Part shown: one piece after another, positions 18,448-26,395 of the stretch | How positions within the stretch are numbered: the first letter of the stretch is position 1 | How the letters are laid out: each line of letters starts with the position of its first letter | Assembly: GCA_032654645.1 (NCBI GenBank) | Contig: JAULAW010000013.1 | Location: forward strand, 186,001 to 250,000 | From: CAITJF01 sp032654645 | GTDB taxonomy: Bacteria > Pseudomonadota > Gammaproteobacteria > Burkholderiales > Gallionellaceae | DNA: 64,000 bases | Reading direction: 5' to 3' | Made by a program: the position numbers and the translations under genes | Notes under the pieces: model-generated | What the model saw: the letters and a program-made list of their open reading frames with translations, nothing else | What the model was told of the DNA's origin: nothing | Database searches by the model: none

Positions 18448-18987
18448 CGTGCCTGACCCTGTCGTGCCTGACTCTGTCGAGTGGCTCCGCGTAATGACGG
18501 GTTCATTTTACACTAAAGGACACTTCCAAAAATTCAGAGTTCGCCCAAATGCCCCACAAGGGGGCGCCGACCCTCTACAGGCAAAAGCAGTCCGTGCGGA
18601 ATCGTCAGCAAGGCGCGGAAAAAAATTTGTTTCGGCTAACCTAAAGATTACCCTCCGCTGAAACTTCGTTTTGCTGCACCGCATATGGGCGCAGGATGAA
18701 GAAAAAATGCCCCTGACTGGGCGAATGGGATTGCCGAGGGTGAAACGGTTTAGCTGGACGGTTGGCGCAGAGAGAAAGAAACATCTCTCGCCACATATTA
18801 AGAAATTGAGACGATGCAGTGGTAAAGGAAGAAATCTCTTGGGTCGCAAACTAAAGCATAGGGAAACACTGAACAAGTATGGTTCGCATTGAGCCTGTCA
18901 AAATGCGCTCTCTGCGAATCAACAGGTTAGCAAAGGCTTCGACAAGCTCAGCGCGAACGGGTTGAATAAATCTGCGTTTCCTTAGCT
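18448..18987. other. Intergenic junction between dsrM and the inserted housekeeping block
   Basis: 540 bp. The part next to dsrM holds a long imperfect inverted repeat, GTTCGCATTGAGCCTGTC (from 18882) against CTTCGACAAGCTCAGCGCGA (ending near 18958). This is the common proteobacterial 'CTTCGACAAGCTCAG' dispersed repeat. The remainder shows no recognisable gene. This is the right-hand border of the block that separates dsrM from dsrK. Confidence 0.6.
18882..18958. repeat. Inverted CTTCGACAAGCTCAG-type repeat after dsrM
   Basis: Two inverted arms about 30 nt apart can fold into a long hairpin 30 nt downstream of the dsrM stop. It may act as an end or stabiliser of the dsrABEFHCM transcript. 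Confidence 0.6.
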
Positions 18988-19710
18988 TTATTTCTCCAAC
19001 TTCGCCGCCCAAGCTGCCAAGTGGCGCTTCTCACGAGGGTTGTCCGCCTGGTTTCGGCTGGGGGAAAAAAATACTCCAGGGGCATGCAACAACTTGCTGA
19101 CCGGAAAAATCAGCAACAACACGGCCACCATGGACAGATGCACGTACAAGCCAAGGTGCGCAGGCAAAGGTTGCCAGTTGAAGTACATCAAACCGAGAAT
19201 GAAACCTTTGACCTCGATCACATCAGTATGCGCAAGAAATTTCATCAACAGGCCGGAAGCGGCAATCACCATGAGCAGTACCAGCATCAAGTGGTCTGAA
19301 GGGGTGGAGATGTAACGGATACGTTCGACAAACAAACGCCGTGCCCACAATCCAGCCAAACCGAGCAGCATGGTAATGCCCGCATACATGCCAAATGGTT
19401 GAATGAGCGCCACCCAGGCCCAAACAGGATCAGTGAAATAGCGCAGGTGACGCAACAGAACGAGCACCAGGCTGGCATGAAACAACCAGCCCAAGCCCCA
19501 AGTCCATAAATTCGCTTTGAACAGGCTCTCAAAAAACAAAACTTCGCGGGTCATACGCAGCACTACGCCGCCAGTACCAATAGGGGCAGGCGTCGTGGGT
19601 ATCTTAAGCGGGGCCGGAGTGCGTGAATAAACACCGATACGGTAAAGCAAGCCCACGACAAACATCAAGGTGGCAAGGTAGAACAGGATTGCGAACAAGG
19701 TGCCTATCAT
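18988..19710 (-). CDS. dsrM: DsrM, NarI-like cytochrome b membrane subunit
   Basis: 240 residues with about five or six transmembrane helices and His residues placed as in NarI/DsrM proteins for heme b. In the complex it exchanges electrons with the quinone pool and pairs with DsrK. It follows dsrC by 41 nt. Odd: it ends the first dsr transcript, since dsrK is not next to it but beyond an 11.5 kb block. Confidence 0.92.
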   Translation of the reverse strand: MIGTLFAILFYLATLMFVVGLLYRIGVYSRTPAPLKIPTTPAPIGTGGVVLRMTREVLFFESLFKANLWTWGLGWLFHASLVLVLLRHLRYFTDPVWAWVALIQPFGMYAGITMLLGLAGLWARRLFVERIRYISTPSDHLMLVLLMVIAASGLLMKFLAHTDVIEVKGFILGLMYFNWQPLPAHLGLYVHLSMVAVLLLIFPVSKLLHAPGVFFSPSRNQADNPREKRHLAAWAAKLEK

Positions 19711-19751
19711 GGGGCAGCCCTCGTATTAAGAACATCGGTTAAGGCCAAAAA

Positions 19752-20087
19752 TCAGACGCAACCTGTTGGCTTCGGCAAGCCAGCAATTTTGCAAGCCTGC
19801 TTGCCTGGACCGTAGGGGAACAAGCTATACAAGTACTCGCTATTACCCTTTTCAGCGCCGAGTTTCTTGCCAATGGCTTTGGTCAACACACGAACCGCGG
19901 GTGCAATTTGGTATTCTTCAAAATACTCACGCAGAAAATTAATCACTTCCCAATGCTGCTCAGTCATATTGATATTTTCAGTTTTCGCAATGTAATTAGC
20001 GATCGCCTGATTCCAGTCGGGCAGATTGGTGAGGTAACCCTCTTCATCTGTTTCGTAAGACTGGCCGTCAACTTCGATGCTGGACAT
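19752..20087 (-). CDS. dsrC: DsrC, sulfur-carrier substrate of DsrAB
   Basis: 111 residues. The C-terminal arm carries both redox cysteines (Cys99 and Cys110, in KQACKIAGLPKPTGCV), as needed to form the DsrC trisulfide exchanged with DsrAB and DsrK. The spacing of ten residues between them is canonical. It lies between dsrH and dsrM. A paralogue lacking both cysteines is encoded at 24852-25181. Confidence 0.97.
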   Translation of the reverse strand: MSSIEVDGQSYETDEEGYLTNLPDWNQAIANYIAKTENINMTEQHWEVINFLREYFEEYQIAPAVRVLTKAIGKKLGAEKGNSEYLYSLFPYGPGKQACKIAGLPKPTGCV

Positions 20088-20112
20088 GGTGTTTCTCCTT
20101 TTTAATGCAGAT

Positions 20113-20409
20113 TTAAAGCCAGGATTGGCAGGTTTTATTTGTGGCCGTGAGGTCGACGAAGCCGCCGTAATCCACTGTTGAGATCCCTTCTACGATGCGA
20201 TCTGCAAGTCCGCGCGCTTCGATATCCGGTTGCAGGACATAGATTTTGAAACGCCCCATCGCCTCGCGTATCTTTCCCTCGAATGCATTGCCTGACGTGG
20301 CGGCATAGACGGCGTCTTCGATAAGAAGAATCTCTCCTGACTGGGCGACGCGCAAACAGCTTTCGAGTGCGTTATTGGCCAGCGGAGATTTGTTGATAAT
20401 GTGCAGCAT
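20113..20409 (-). CDS. dsrH: DsrH, subunit of the DsrEFH sulfur-transfer complex
   Basis: 98 residues, TusB/DsrH family. The conserved Cys lies in ALESCLRVAQSGE near residue 18-19. With DsrE and DsrF it forms a hexamer that passes persulfide sulfur to DsrC. dsrEFH marks the oxidative Dsr pathway. It is preceded by dsrF, 14 nt away. Confidence 0.94.
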   Translation of the reverse strand: MLHIINKSPLANNALESCLRVAQSGEILLIEDAVYAATSGNAFEGKIREAMGRFKIYVLQPDIEARGLADRIVEGISTVDYGGFVDLTATNKTCQSWL

Positions 20410-20423
20410 TTAACGGTTCTCCT

Positions 20424-20789
20424 TTAGAAACTCAAAACCACATCTTGCTGGTCCATCAGTTCACCCATTTCAGCGCGGCCAAGCACGGTAACATCCACCA
20501 GCAAATCTTCCTCGCTGAGACCGCGCGCTTGCAGCGATTCTTTTTCGACATACAGCTTTTCAATGTCGTAGCCTTCCAGCGCGCGATAGGCCGACGAAAA
20601 ATTCTTGGTTTCTATCCCCTTGGTCTGCTGGCCTTTTTTCAGTTGATACACCCCATCATCCAAAAAAACCAAGGAAACATCCTGATCAAACGCGGCAGTA
20701 ATCAACACCACTTCAAGCGATTCCAGCGCGTAGATCGTACCGTGCGGGGCTTTGCGGTTAACAAACATAAATTTTTTGATATTGCTCAT
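20424..20789 (-). CDS. dsrF: DsrF, subunit of the DsrEFH complex
   Basis: 121 residues, DsrE/F superfamily, TusC-like. The start is set at MSNIKKFMFVNRKAPHGT since this is the first beta strand of the fold; an earlier in-frame start at 20816 would overlap dsrE. No obvious active-site Cys, as usual for this subunit. Structural partner of DsrE and DsrH. Confidence 0.93.
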   Translation of the reverse strand: MSNIKKFMFVNRKAPHGTIYALESLEVVLITAAFDQDVSLVFLDDGVYQLKKGQQTKGIETKNFSSAYRALEGYDIEKLYVEKESLQARGLSEEDLLVDVTVLGRAEMGELMDQQDVVLSF

Positions 20790-20799
20790 CCCGCTCTCC

Positions 20800-21159
20800 C
20801 TAATCGCCAAACACAACCAGGCGGTCAGATTTAATACCCGCTTCCACTAACTGCCCCAACCCGGAAATGCGGAAACCTTGCGCCAGATTATCTTCCTTGA
20901 TGCCGCGCCGCAAAGCCGCTGCGACACAAACCACCAAATCCACTTTATGTTCTTCGGCGAGCTTGCTCCAGCGATTGACGATATTGCGATCATCCTGTGG
21001 TGGCTCGGTCAGCCTCGATGCATTATTCACCCCGTCGTGATAGAAAAACACGCGCCACACCACATGCCCTTTTGCAATGGCTGCCTTGCAGAACAAATAA
21101 GCCGAATCACTGGCTTGATGCTGATAAGGGCCTTCGTTAACGACAATACCAAATTTCAT
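20800..21159 (-). CDS. dsrE: DsrE, catalytic subunit of the DsrEFH complex
   Basis: 119 residues, TusD-like. The conserved active Cys sits in VDLVVCVAAALRRG near residue 77-78, the persulfide-carrying residue that hands sulfur to DsrC. Starts 29 nt after dsrB and is followed by dsrF. Confidence 0.95.
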   Translation of the reverse strand: MKFGIVVNEGPYQHQASDSAYLFCKAAIAKGHVVWRVFFYHDGVNNASRLTEPPQDDRNIVNRWSKLAEEHKVDLVVCVAAALRRGIKEDNLAQGFRISGLGQLVEAGIKSDRLVVFGD

Positions 21160-21188
21160 GTAGCCACCCCAGATTAGAAACTAATAAG

Positions 21189-22268
21189 TTAAAAGCGAAT
21201 ATGGGTTGAAGCATTGAGGGTGGCACGTGAACCACGCCAGTCGTCAATCAGATACTTGGTGAACGGCAGTTCGGTCTTTTCAAAAAAACGCGGCCAGCCG
21301 ATGCGCTCGATCCAGTCTGCCATACGTTCCCACGGACGGGCGTCTTCCTTGTAAACGTGCAGAATCCGCTTCACCACCTCAGTGACTTCGGGCCATCTTG
21401 GTGGATTATTGGGCAAGCCGGAAGTAACCATCTTCATGAAGGTCGGTTTGCCGCGTGCATTGGAGTTTTTACCGCCTACCCAAATCGCCAGTTTGGAATA
21501 CTCCGGGTCATTGATTTGCATCGGCGGGCAAGGGGGGTAGCACGCACCGCAACACATACACTTTGATTCATCAATTTCCAGGGAAGGCTTGCCATTTACC
21601 ATCGCCGGGCGAATCGCGGCGACAGGGCATCGCGCCACCACCGCCGGGCGCTCGCATACGTTAGCCACCAGGTCGTGGTTAATCACCGGTGGTTTGGTAT
21701 GTTGTATGATGATCGCGATGTCAGCTTGTCCGCCGCAATTGATTTCACAGCATGACGTGGAAATATGCACGCGGTTAGGCATTTCCTCACGTTTGAATTC
21801 AACGATCAGTTCGTCCATCAAAGCCTTGACTGCGCCAGAAGCATCCGTACCGGGAATATCACAGTGCAGCCAGCCCTGAGTATGGGAAATCATCGAAATC
21901 GAATTGCCTGTCCCACCCACCGGGAAGCCGTGTTTCTCCAGTTCCGCAATCAGCGGATTAACCTTCTCCGCACTGGATACCATGAACTCGATGTTGGAAC
22001 GGATAGTAAAACGCACATGGCTTTCCGCGTACTTGTCAGCAATATCGCATAGCTTGCGGATAGTGCCAACGTCCATTTGCCGCTGCGTGCCGGCACGCAC
22101 CGACCAAACTTCGTCACCATTTTTCGCCACGTGATGAAGTACGCCGGGGCGGGGACGATCATGATATTTCCATTGACCATAATTTTTTGCCAGAACCGGA
22201 TGCAGATAGGGTTTGTTGTCCGGCACTCCGGTTTCTTTAGGGCGGCGCATTTGAACAGGTTGATTCAT
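21189..22268 (-). CDS. dsrB: DsrB, beta subunit of reverse dissimilatory sulfite reductase
   Basis: 359 residues. Seen: siroheme-[4Fe-4S] region with STSCCEINCGGQADI near 170 and CERPAVVARC, then a ferredoxin insert CMCCGACYPPCPP near 240. DsrAB oxidises DsrC-bound sulfane sulfur to sulfite in this pathway. Follows dsrA by 12 nt in the same operon. Confidence 0.97.
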   Translation of the reverse strand: MNQPVQMRRPKETGVPDNKPYLHPVLAKNYGQWKYHDRPRPGVLHHVAKNGDEVWSVRAGTQRQMDVGTIRKLCDIADKYAESHVRFTIRSNIEFMVSSAEKVNPLIAELEKHGFPVGGTGNSISMISHTQGWLHCDIPGTDASGAVKALMDELIVEFKREEMPNRVHISTSCCEINCGGQADIAIIIQHTKPPVINHDLVANVCERPAVVARCPVAAIRPAMVNGKPSLEIDESKCMCCGACYPPCPPMQINDPEYSKLAIWVGGKNSNARGKPTFMKMVTSGLPNNPPRWPEVTEVVKRILHVYKEDARPWERMADWIERIGWPRFFEKTELPFTKYLIDDWRGSRATLNASTHIRF

Positions 22269-22280
22269 GCTCTATTCTCC

Positions 22281-23579
22281 TTAGACAGCAGCGTGTTTTT
22301 TGGCATTGATCCTGGCAACTTCGTCACCCCACCCATCGGTGCGAATGTAAGGATTCGTGCGTGGTGCGGACACCATATTTGAATCCACTTCAATTTCCAA
22401 CGCGTCGAGGAAACTCGCCAGGCCGATACGCTCGATCATTTCACCGGTGCGTTCGTGCTCAAGTGCGTTCTCCGCGAAAAAATCAATGATACGCTGGCCG
22501 AGATCGACCAGTTTTTCCATGTCCTCATCTGTTTCCAGCTTCATGAATGGAACAACCACCGTACCCATCAGGTCGCCGATTTTGAGGGTGCGTTTGCCAC
22601 CCACCAGAATGGTTGCACCCTTATCTTCACCTGGAGCCAATGCACCCGTCATCACGTTGATGCAGTGCATGCAGCGCACGCATTCATGGTTATCGATTTC
22701 TATCGCATGGGTGTCATTGACCGCAACGCTGGAGATACCGGGACCGTTCTTGACGTTCTTGATCTGCTTGAGCTGGAACGTTTTGGTCGGGCAGCGCGCA
22801 ACGATGTCATTCACCAACTCATCCATGCCGTGCCTGGCAAACCATTTTTTCGCCAATGCCTCGTCGGTGCGGATATTGTCGCGCCACGTTCCGATCACGG
22901 CCATGTCGGAACGTTGTATGGAATTCATGCAATCGTTCGGGCAGCCGGAAAATTTGAACTTAAACTTGTACGGCAAGGAAGGGCGATGAATGTCATCCAG
23001 AAAAGTGTTCAATACAACGCGATGCGCTTTGGCCTCGTCATAGCAGGATTGCTCACATCGCGCCGCGCCGACACAAGACATCGAGGTGCGCACCGCCGGG
23101 CCGGCACCACCCATGTCGAAGCCCATTTCGTTGATTTCGTCCCATGCCTTTTGCACGTTCTCGGTAGTGCAGCCCTGCAACATGATGTCGCCGGACTGGC
23201 CATGCAGCGCGATAAGGCCGGAGCCATGCTTCTCCCAAATGTCGCAGAACTTGCGCAGCGTATCGGTATCGTAGTGCATGCCGGGCGGAGGCATGATGCG
23301 CAAGGTATGGAACTCGGCCGCATCCTTGAATACCGGCTGGCCGCTTTCGTCCTTGAGTTCGGTAAAACGCGGGATAACCCCCCCGCCATAGCCAAACACC
23401 CCGACCGTGCCACCTTTCCAATAGCCTTTTTTGGTTCTGTATGAAGTCTCGAGCTGTCCAAGGAGGTCAACTACATAATCTTTGTCTTTTGCCAATTCCT
23501 TTAAGCCAGTCACAAAGCTGGGCCATGGGCCATCCTCGAGTTGATCAAGGTTTGGGGTGTCATGCATCTTCTTAGCCAT
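22281..23579 (-). CDS. dsrA: DsrA, alpha subunit of reverse dissimilatory sulfite reductase
   Basis: 432 residues. The start at MAKKMHDTPN is preferred because AGGAAG lies seven nt upstream; another in-frame start is at 23600. Seen: cluster/siroheme motifs C-x5-C (SCVGAARC) and C-x3-C (GCPNDC), and a ferredoxin domain (CVRCMHC). The direction is inferred as oxidative from the companion dsrEFH and dsrL genes. It heads dsrABEFHCM; paired boxes lie at 23766-23806. Confidence 0.97.
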   Translation of the reverse strand: MAKKMHDTPNLDQLEDGPWPSFVTGLKELAKDKDYVVDLLGQLETSYRTKKGYWKGGTVGVFGYGGGVIPRFTELKDESGQPVFKDAAEFHTLRIMPPPGMHYDTDTLRKFCDIWEKHGSGLIALHGQSGDIMLQGCTTENVQKAWDEINEMGFDMGGAGPAVRTSMSCVGAARCEQSCYDEAKAHRVVLNTFLDDIHRPSLPYKFKFKFSGCPNDCMNSIQRSDMAVIGTWRDNIRTDEALAKKWFARHGMDELVNDIVARCPTKTFQLKQIKNVKNGPGISSVAVNDTHAIEIDNHECVRCMHCINVMTGALAPGEDKGATILVGGKRTLKIGDLMGTVVVPFMKLETDEDMEKLVDLGQRIIDFFAENALEHERTGEMIERIGLASFLDALEIEVDSNMVSAPRTNPYIRTDGWGDEVARINAKKHAAV

Positions 23580-23765
23580 AATAATCTTCCTTTCAGTCAT
23601 ATTGACTAGTGCTTGCTGGCGGCCATCGATTTAATGACCCGGCAGGGACGGGGATTGTTTCTTGTTTTATATGGGTGACCCATCAACTCTACCACTTTCA
23701 ACTCAGAGGCTTACCCAATTTCAAAATAGTTTGGCGAACTATACGGCGCATCCCCAGCGGATTCC

Positions 23766-23806
23766 ATCACTCTTAGCGGCTATCTTCAATAACCCTAAAG
23801 GGTAGT
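23766..23806. promoter_or_regulatory. Paired dyad boxes between dsrA and the divergent cluster
   Basis: ATCACTCTTAGCGGCTAT (23766-23783) and ATAACCCTAAAGGGTAGT (23789-23806), 23 bp apart start to start, both fitting ATAACYC-N4-GRGTTAT. They lie about 190-230 nt upstream of dsrA and about 125-165 nt upstream of the divergent gene at 23930, so they could serve both directions. Confidence 0.6.
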
Positions 23807-23929
23807 GCTTTACCTTCCCCCAGTAGTATTTCATTTCCAAGCGCATTAGCGATAGACTTAAACAATTATAAATTCCGTTCAGAATATCTTTTGAAGCCTT
23901 TACAATCAATTTGATTGAAGGGGATCATG

Positions 23930-24163
23930 ATGGCACAAATCAGCAAATTAATAAAAATCAAGGTTCCCTTAGGCAGCCAGGAAATTGAATTGCAACAAAT
24001 AGATCATGCCGAAGGCGGGATGAGCCTATTGCGCATCCGCATTCGTGAAGGAAAGCGTTTTACGATTTTCGATATTGACCCAATTACAGCAAAACAGTGG
24101 GCGGAAGCCATGCAAAACTGGGCAGATTCGGAAAATAACCGAGTAGCAACACCAGGCAAGTGA
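23930..24163 (+). CDS. Small conserved-looking protein of unknown function
   Basis: 77 residues starting at MAQISKLIKIKVPLG. AAGGGG lies six nt upstream of this ATG; an ATG three nt earlier is also possible. Predicted mixed alpha/beta: a charged strand-rich half (IELQQIDHAEGG, LLRIRIREGKRFTIFDID) followed by a helix (AKQWAEAMQNWADS). No Cys and no signal peptide. It may belong to a DUF seen in sulfur oxidisers (DUF6967 comes to mind, unverified). First gene of the divergent cluster; its TGA overlaps the GTG of the Cas6-like gene. Confidence 0.75.
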   Translation: MAQISKLIKIKVPLGSQEIELQQIDHAEGGMSLLRIRIREGKRFTIFDIDPITAKQWAEAMQNWADSENNRVATPGK

Positions 24164-24783
24164 CAAATAAAACTCCAAAGATGATCGACATGGTGTTTGA
24201 TCTGGGTGGTGGAACACTTCCCGCTGCCTATCCTTTTTCACTATGGGCGGCACTGATACGCCATGTCCCACAGCTTGCTGAAGAAGAATTTGTCGGGGTA
24301 TTGCCGTTACGCTTATCAGAAAACAACGAAGGGATGTTGCTTCCCAAACGCGCTAAACTGGTGTTGCGCTTGCCGATAGCGCTTGCCTCCATCGCCGCAA
24401 CACTTTCAGGACACCAACTGGATGTGGCGGAAAGCCCACTGAGTTCAGGTACGGGCCAATTGCTGCTGGGCAAAAGCAAGCTGCGCCCAATTCAACCCTA
24501 CCCCACCATTCACTCACAGCTGGTAACAGGCGCAAACGATGAAGCCCTTTTCCTGGACGGCATCAATGCACAGTTAGTTACGATGGGGATTGCGGCCAGA
24601 TTGATCTGCGGCAAGCGTCGCGTCCTTACCGATAACCAGCAATCAATTCACGGTTATAGTTTAGTTATACACGACCTGAAACCGGAAGCCTCTCTGCAAT
24701 TACAATATACTGGATTAGGAGAAAGCCGCAAATTTGGTTGTGGTATTTTTGTACCTTACAAAGACATCTCAGGTTTGGGGTGA
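24160..24783 (+). CDS. Cas6/Cmx6-like RAMP protein, orphan
   Basis: 207 residues from a GTG overlapping the previous stop (GTGA); an ATG at 24181 would remove seven residues. The pattern fits the Cas6/Cmx6 group of type I-MYXAN CRISPR systems: VFDLGGGTLPAAY at the start, AKLVLRLP near 66, PYPTIHSQLV near 120, ICGKRRVL, and the Gly-rich RAMP motif GLGESRKFGCGIFVPYK at the end. Cas6 enzymes cut CRISPR precursor RNA. No array, cas1 or effector gene is visible in the window, so a role in another RNA-processing task is possible. Identification is from pattern memory, not a search. Confidence 0.75.
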   Translation: MTNKTPKMIDMVFDLGGGTLPAAYPFSLWAALIRHVPQLAEEEFVGVLPLRLSENNEGMLLPKRAKLVLRLPIALASIAATLSGHQLDVAESPLSSGTGQLLLGKSKLRPIQPYPTIHSQLVTGANDEALFLDGINAQLVTMGIAARLICGKRRVLTDNQQSIHGYSLVIHDLKPEASLQLQYTGLGESRKFGCGIFVPYKDISGLG

Positions 24784-24851
24784 AGCCCTTATTTCAGAGA
24801 AATTATTATCTCCCCATACTGTAGTCTGGGGGTTATTAAAGGAGGCTAATC

Positions 24852-25181
24852 ATGGGATACATAGTTAATGGCACCGAAATTGAAACCGATGCAGAAGGTT
24901 ACTTGCTGGAACCAGATTACAGTGAAGAAATAATTGGCATCATAGCCGCAGCAGAAAGTATTGAGTTAACGCCCAGACACTGGCAGGTTATCAATTATTT
25001 GCGCGATGAATACCGTGATCATGGGCATACGCCCAATTTTCGCAATATGCTGAAAGGTGTTAATGAATTCTGGCCCGAGGCAGACAGCAAAGCCCTGTAT
25101 GATTTATTTCCGACAGGTCCGGCTAAACAAGGCGCAAAAGTTGCGGGCTTACCGCAGCCGCTGGGTAAGGGCGGGTATTGA
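24852..25181 (+). CDS. Cysteine-free DsrC/TusE paralogue
   Basis: 109 residues, clearly homologous to DsrC (GYIVNGTEIETDAEGYL at the start; YDLFPTGPAKQ then KVAGLPQPLGKGGY at the end). The positions of both redox cysteines are replaced (Ala95 and Lys106) and the protein has no cysteine at all. Such proteins cannot carry sulfur and have been grouped as regulatory DsrC-like proteins (RspA type). A perfect AAAGGAGG ribosome site lies 6-12 nt upstream. It is in the cluster divergent from dsrA. Confidence 0.88.
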   Translation: MGYIVNGTEIETDAEGYLLEPDYSEEIIGIIAAAESIELTPRHWQVINYLRDEYRDHGHTPNFRNMLKGVNEFWPEADSKALYDLFPTGPAKQGAKVAGLPQPLGKGGY

Positions 25182-25262
25182 AATGGGCACCCAAATAACG
25201 ATGAGCGTAGCCGGCATACCGACTACAGAAATGACGTTTCAGAAACCACGGGGATATCTAAA

Positions 25263-25748
25263 ATGAGCACACAAGACTTACACGCCAATGTAAAACTGGA
25301 TTTGCGCGGCCTGAGCTGCCCCGCACCGCTGCTCGGTGCCAAGCGCGTGGTCGACGATTTAAAAAACGAACAAATACTGCTGTTGATCTCGGATTGTCCG
25401 GGCACACGGGATGATCTTTTCGCGTGGGCGGAACAGACCCATAACAACGTATTGAAAACGGAAGCGATACCGGATGGCGGAACGGGCTATTACATCATGA
25501 AGGGCAAAGGAAAATCACGCGAGGCGAATGTGATTCTCGATATTCGCGGAGTTGTTTGCCCCGGCCCGATCGTGGAGGCCAAGAAGCTGCTGAACGGCAT
25601 GAATTCAGGCGAGATTCTCAAGCTCGTCAGCAACTGCCCCGGAATACATTCAGACATCATCGGCTGGGCAAGCGTGACCGGCGTGAAAATCATCGACACT
25701 GTTGAGGCTTCCGCAGGCGAATTTGAGTTTTTTCTGCAAAAGGGTTGA
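25263..25748 (+). CDS. Tandem TusA-domain sulfur-carrier protein
   Basis: 161 residues made of two TusA/SirA domains in a row. Each has the Cys-Pro-x-Pro active motif: LDLRGLSCPAPLLGAKR (Cys19) and LDIRGVVCPGPIVEAKK (Cys99). TusA proteins carry persulfide sulfur and feed DsrEFH/DsrC. Both halves keep the cysteine, so the fusion could hold two sulfurs or hand sulfur between halves. An extra Cys-Pro-Gly (SDCPGT, SNCPGI) is repeated in each half. It lies in the cluster with the DsrC paralogue. Confidence 0.9.
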   Translation: MSTQDLHANVKLDLRGLSCPAPLLGAKRVVDDLKNEQILLLISDCPGTRDDLFAWAEQTHNNVLKTEAIPDGGTGYYIMKGKGKSREANVILDIRGVVCPGPIVEAKKLLNGMNSGEILKLVSNCPGIHSDIIGWASVTGVKIIDTVEASAGEFEFFLQKG

Positions 25749-26368
25749 CCCGAACCTTCGGCTCACCCGACATGCGCATCAAAAGCCATTGGTTCAAGAG
25801 TGAACGGGAAAAATCACCGCAAGAAATTGCGGGGGCGCTGGCCTTTGTCGTCTGGCGTATCGGCGACAACGCGCTCAAAAATACCCGTAAGGCAGAGTTT
25901 GAAATCGCCATTGGCACACAATATTTTTCTTTTTTCTCCGAATTCCTGGTATTTCTGATTCAGGTCGCAGACCGCATCGCCTATCGCCAATTGCCCGCCG
26001 AAACGCGCTTTGTATTCACCAGTGCATTGTCAAACCGCGTGGCGGAAACCTTGGCTGAAAATCAAAGCAGATTGATGGGTAACAGTATCAGCGAGCATAA
26101 ACAACGCTTCATCGACAAACTCAACCAACGCGCGGGAGAGTATGCCGAATTTAACTATGGCAGCGATGGCCCGGGATTTGCGTTTACCCGCTACCTTGGC
26201 TACTGCATGCGCGATGTTATGGAAGAGAAAGATGCCACCTGGGTGATTGACCAAATGATGAGTATCGAAGCGCCGAAAGCTGTAACCATGGTGGAAAAAA
26301 CCATGCGCGACCTGTTCGAGACTGAACCGGCACAACCACGTACCCGCAAGGCCTCTAGCGGGGATTGA
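25745..26368 (+). CDS. Unknown helical protein in the dsr-linked cluster
   Basis: Up to 207 residues from a TTG overlapping the stop of the tandem TusA gene, or about 198 from ATG at 25772; neither start has a decisive ribosome site. Predicted largely alpha-helical and soluble with a hydrophobic centre (FFSEFLVFLIQVADRIAYRQ). No signal peptide. Two cysteines at most, no known motif. I do not recognise the family. Position suggests a part in sulfur transfer or its control. Confidence 0.7.
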   Translation: MTRTFGSPDMRIKSHWFKSEREKSPQEIAGALAFVVWRIGDNALKNTRKAEFEIAIGTQYFSFFSEFLVFLIQVADRIAYRQLPAETRFVFTSALSNRVAETLAENQSRLMGNSISEHKQRFIDKLNQRAGEYAEFNYGSDGPGFAFTRYLGYCMRDVMEEKDATWVIDQMMSIEAPKAVTMVEKTMRDLFETEPAQPRTRKASSGD

Positions 26369-26395
26369 AATGCGCAGATTTGTACTGGCCAATTG

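Noticed and set aside
18671..18892. Open frame of 73 codons after the mscS gene
   Set aside because: No ribosome site, no family resemblance, and it runs into a dispersed repeat.
24160..24783. Possible complete CRISPR-Cas locus around the Cas6-like gene
   Set aside because: No regularly spaced direct repeats and no cas1, cas2, cas3 or effector genes were seen on either side.
24822..24836. GGGGGTTAT upstream of the cysteine-free DsrC gene as a regulatory box
   Set aside because: Only one half fits the consensus and it lies directly next to the ribosome site; too weak to call.
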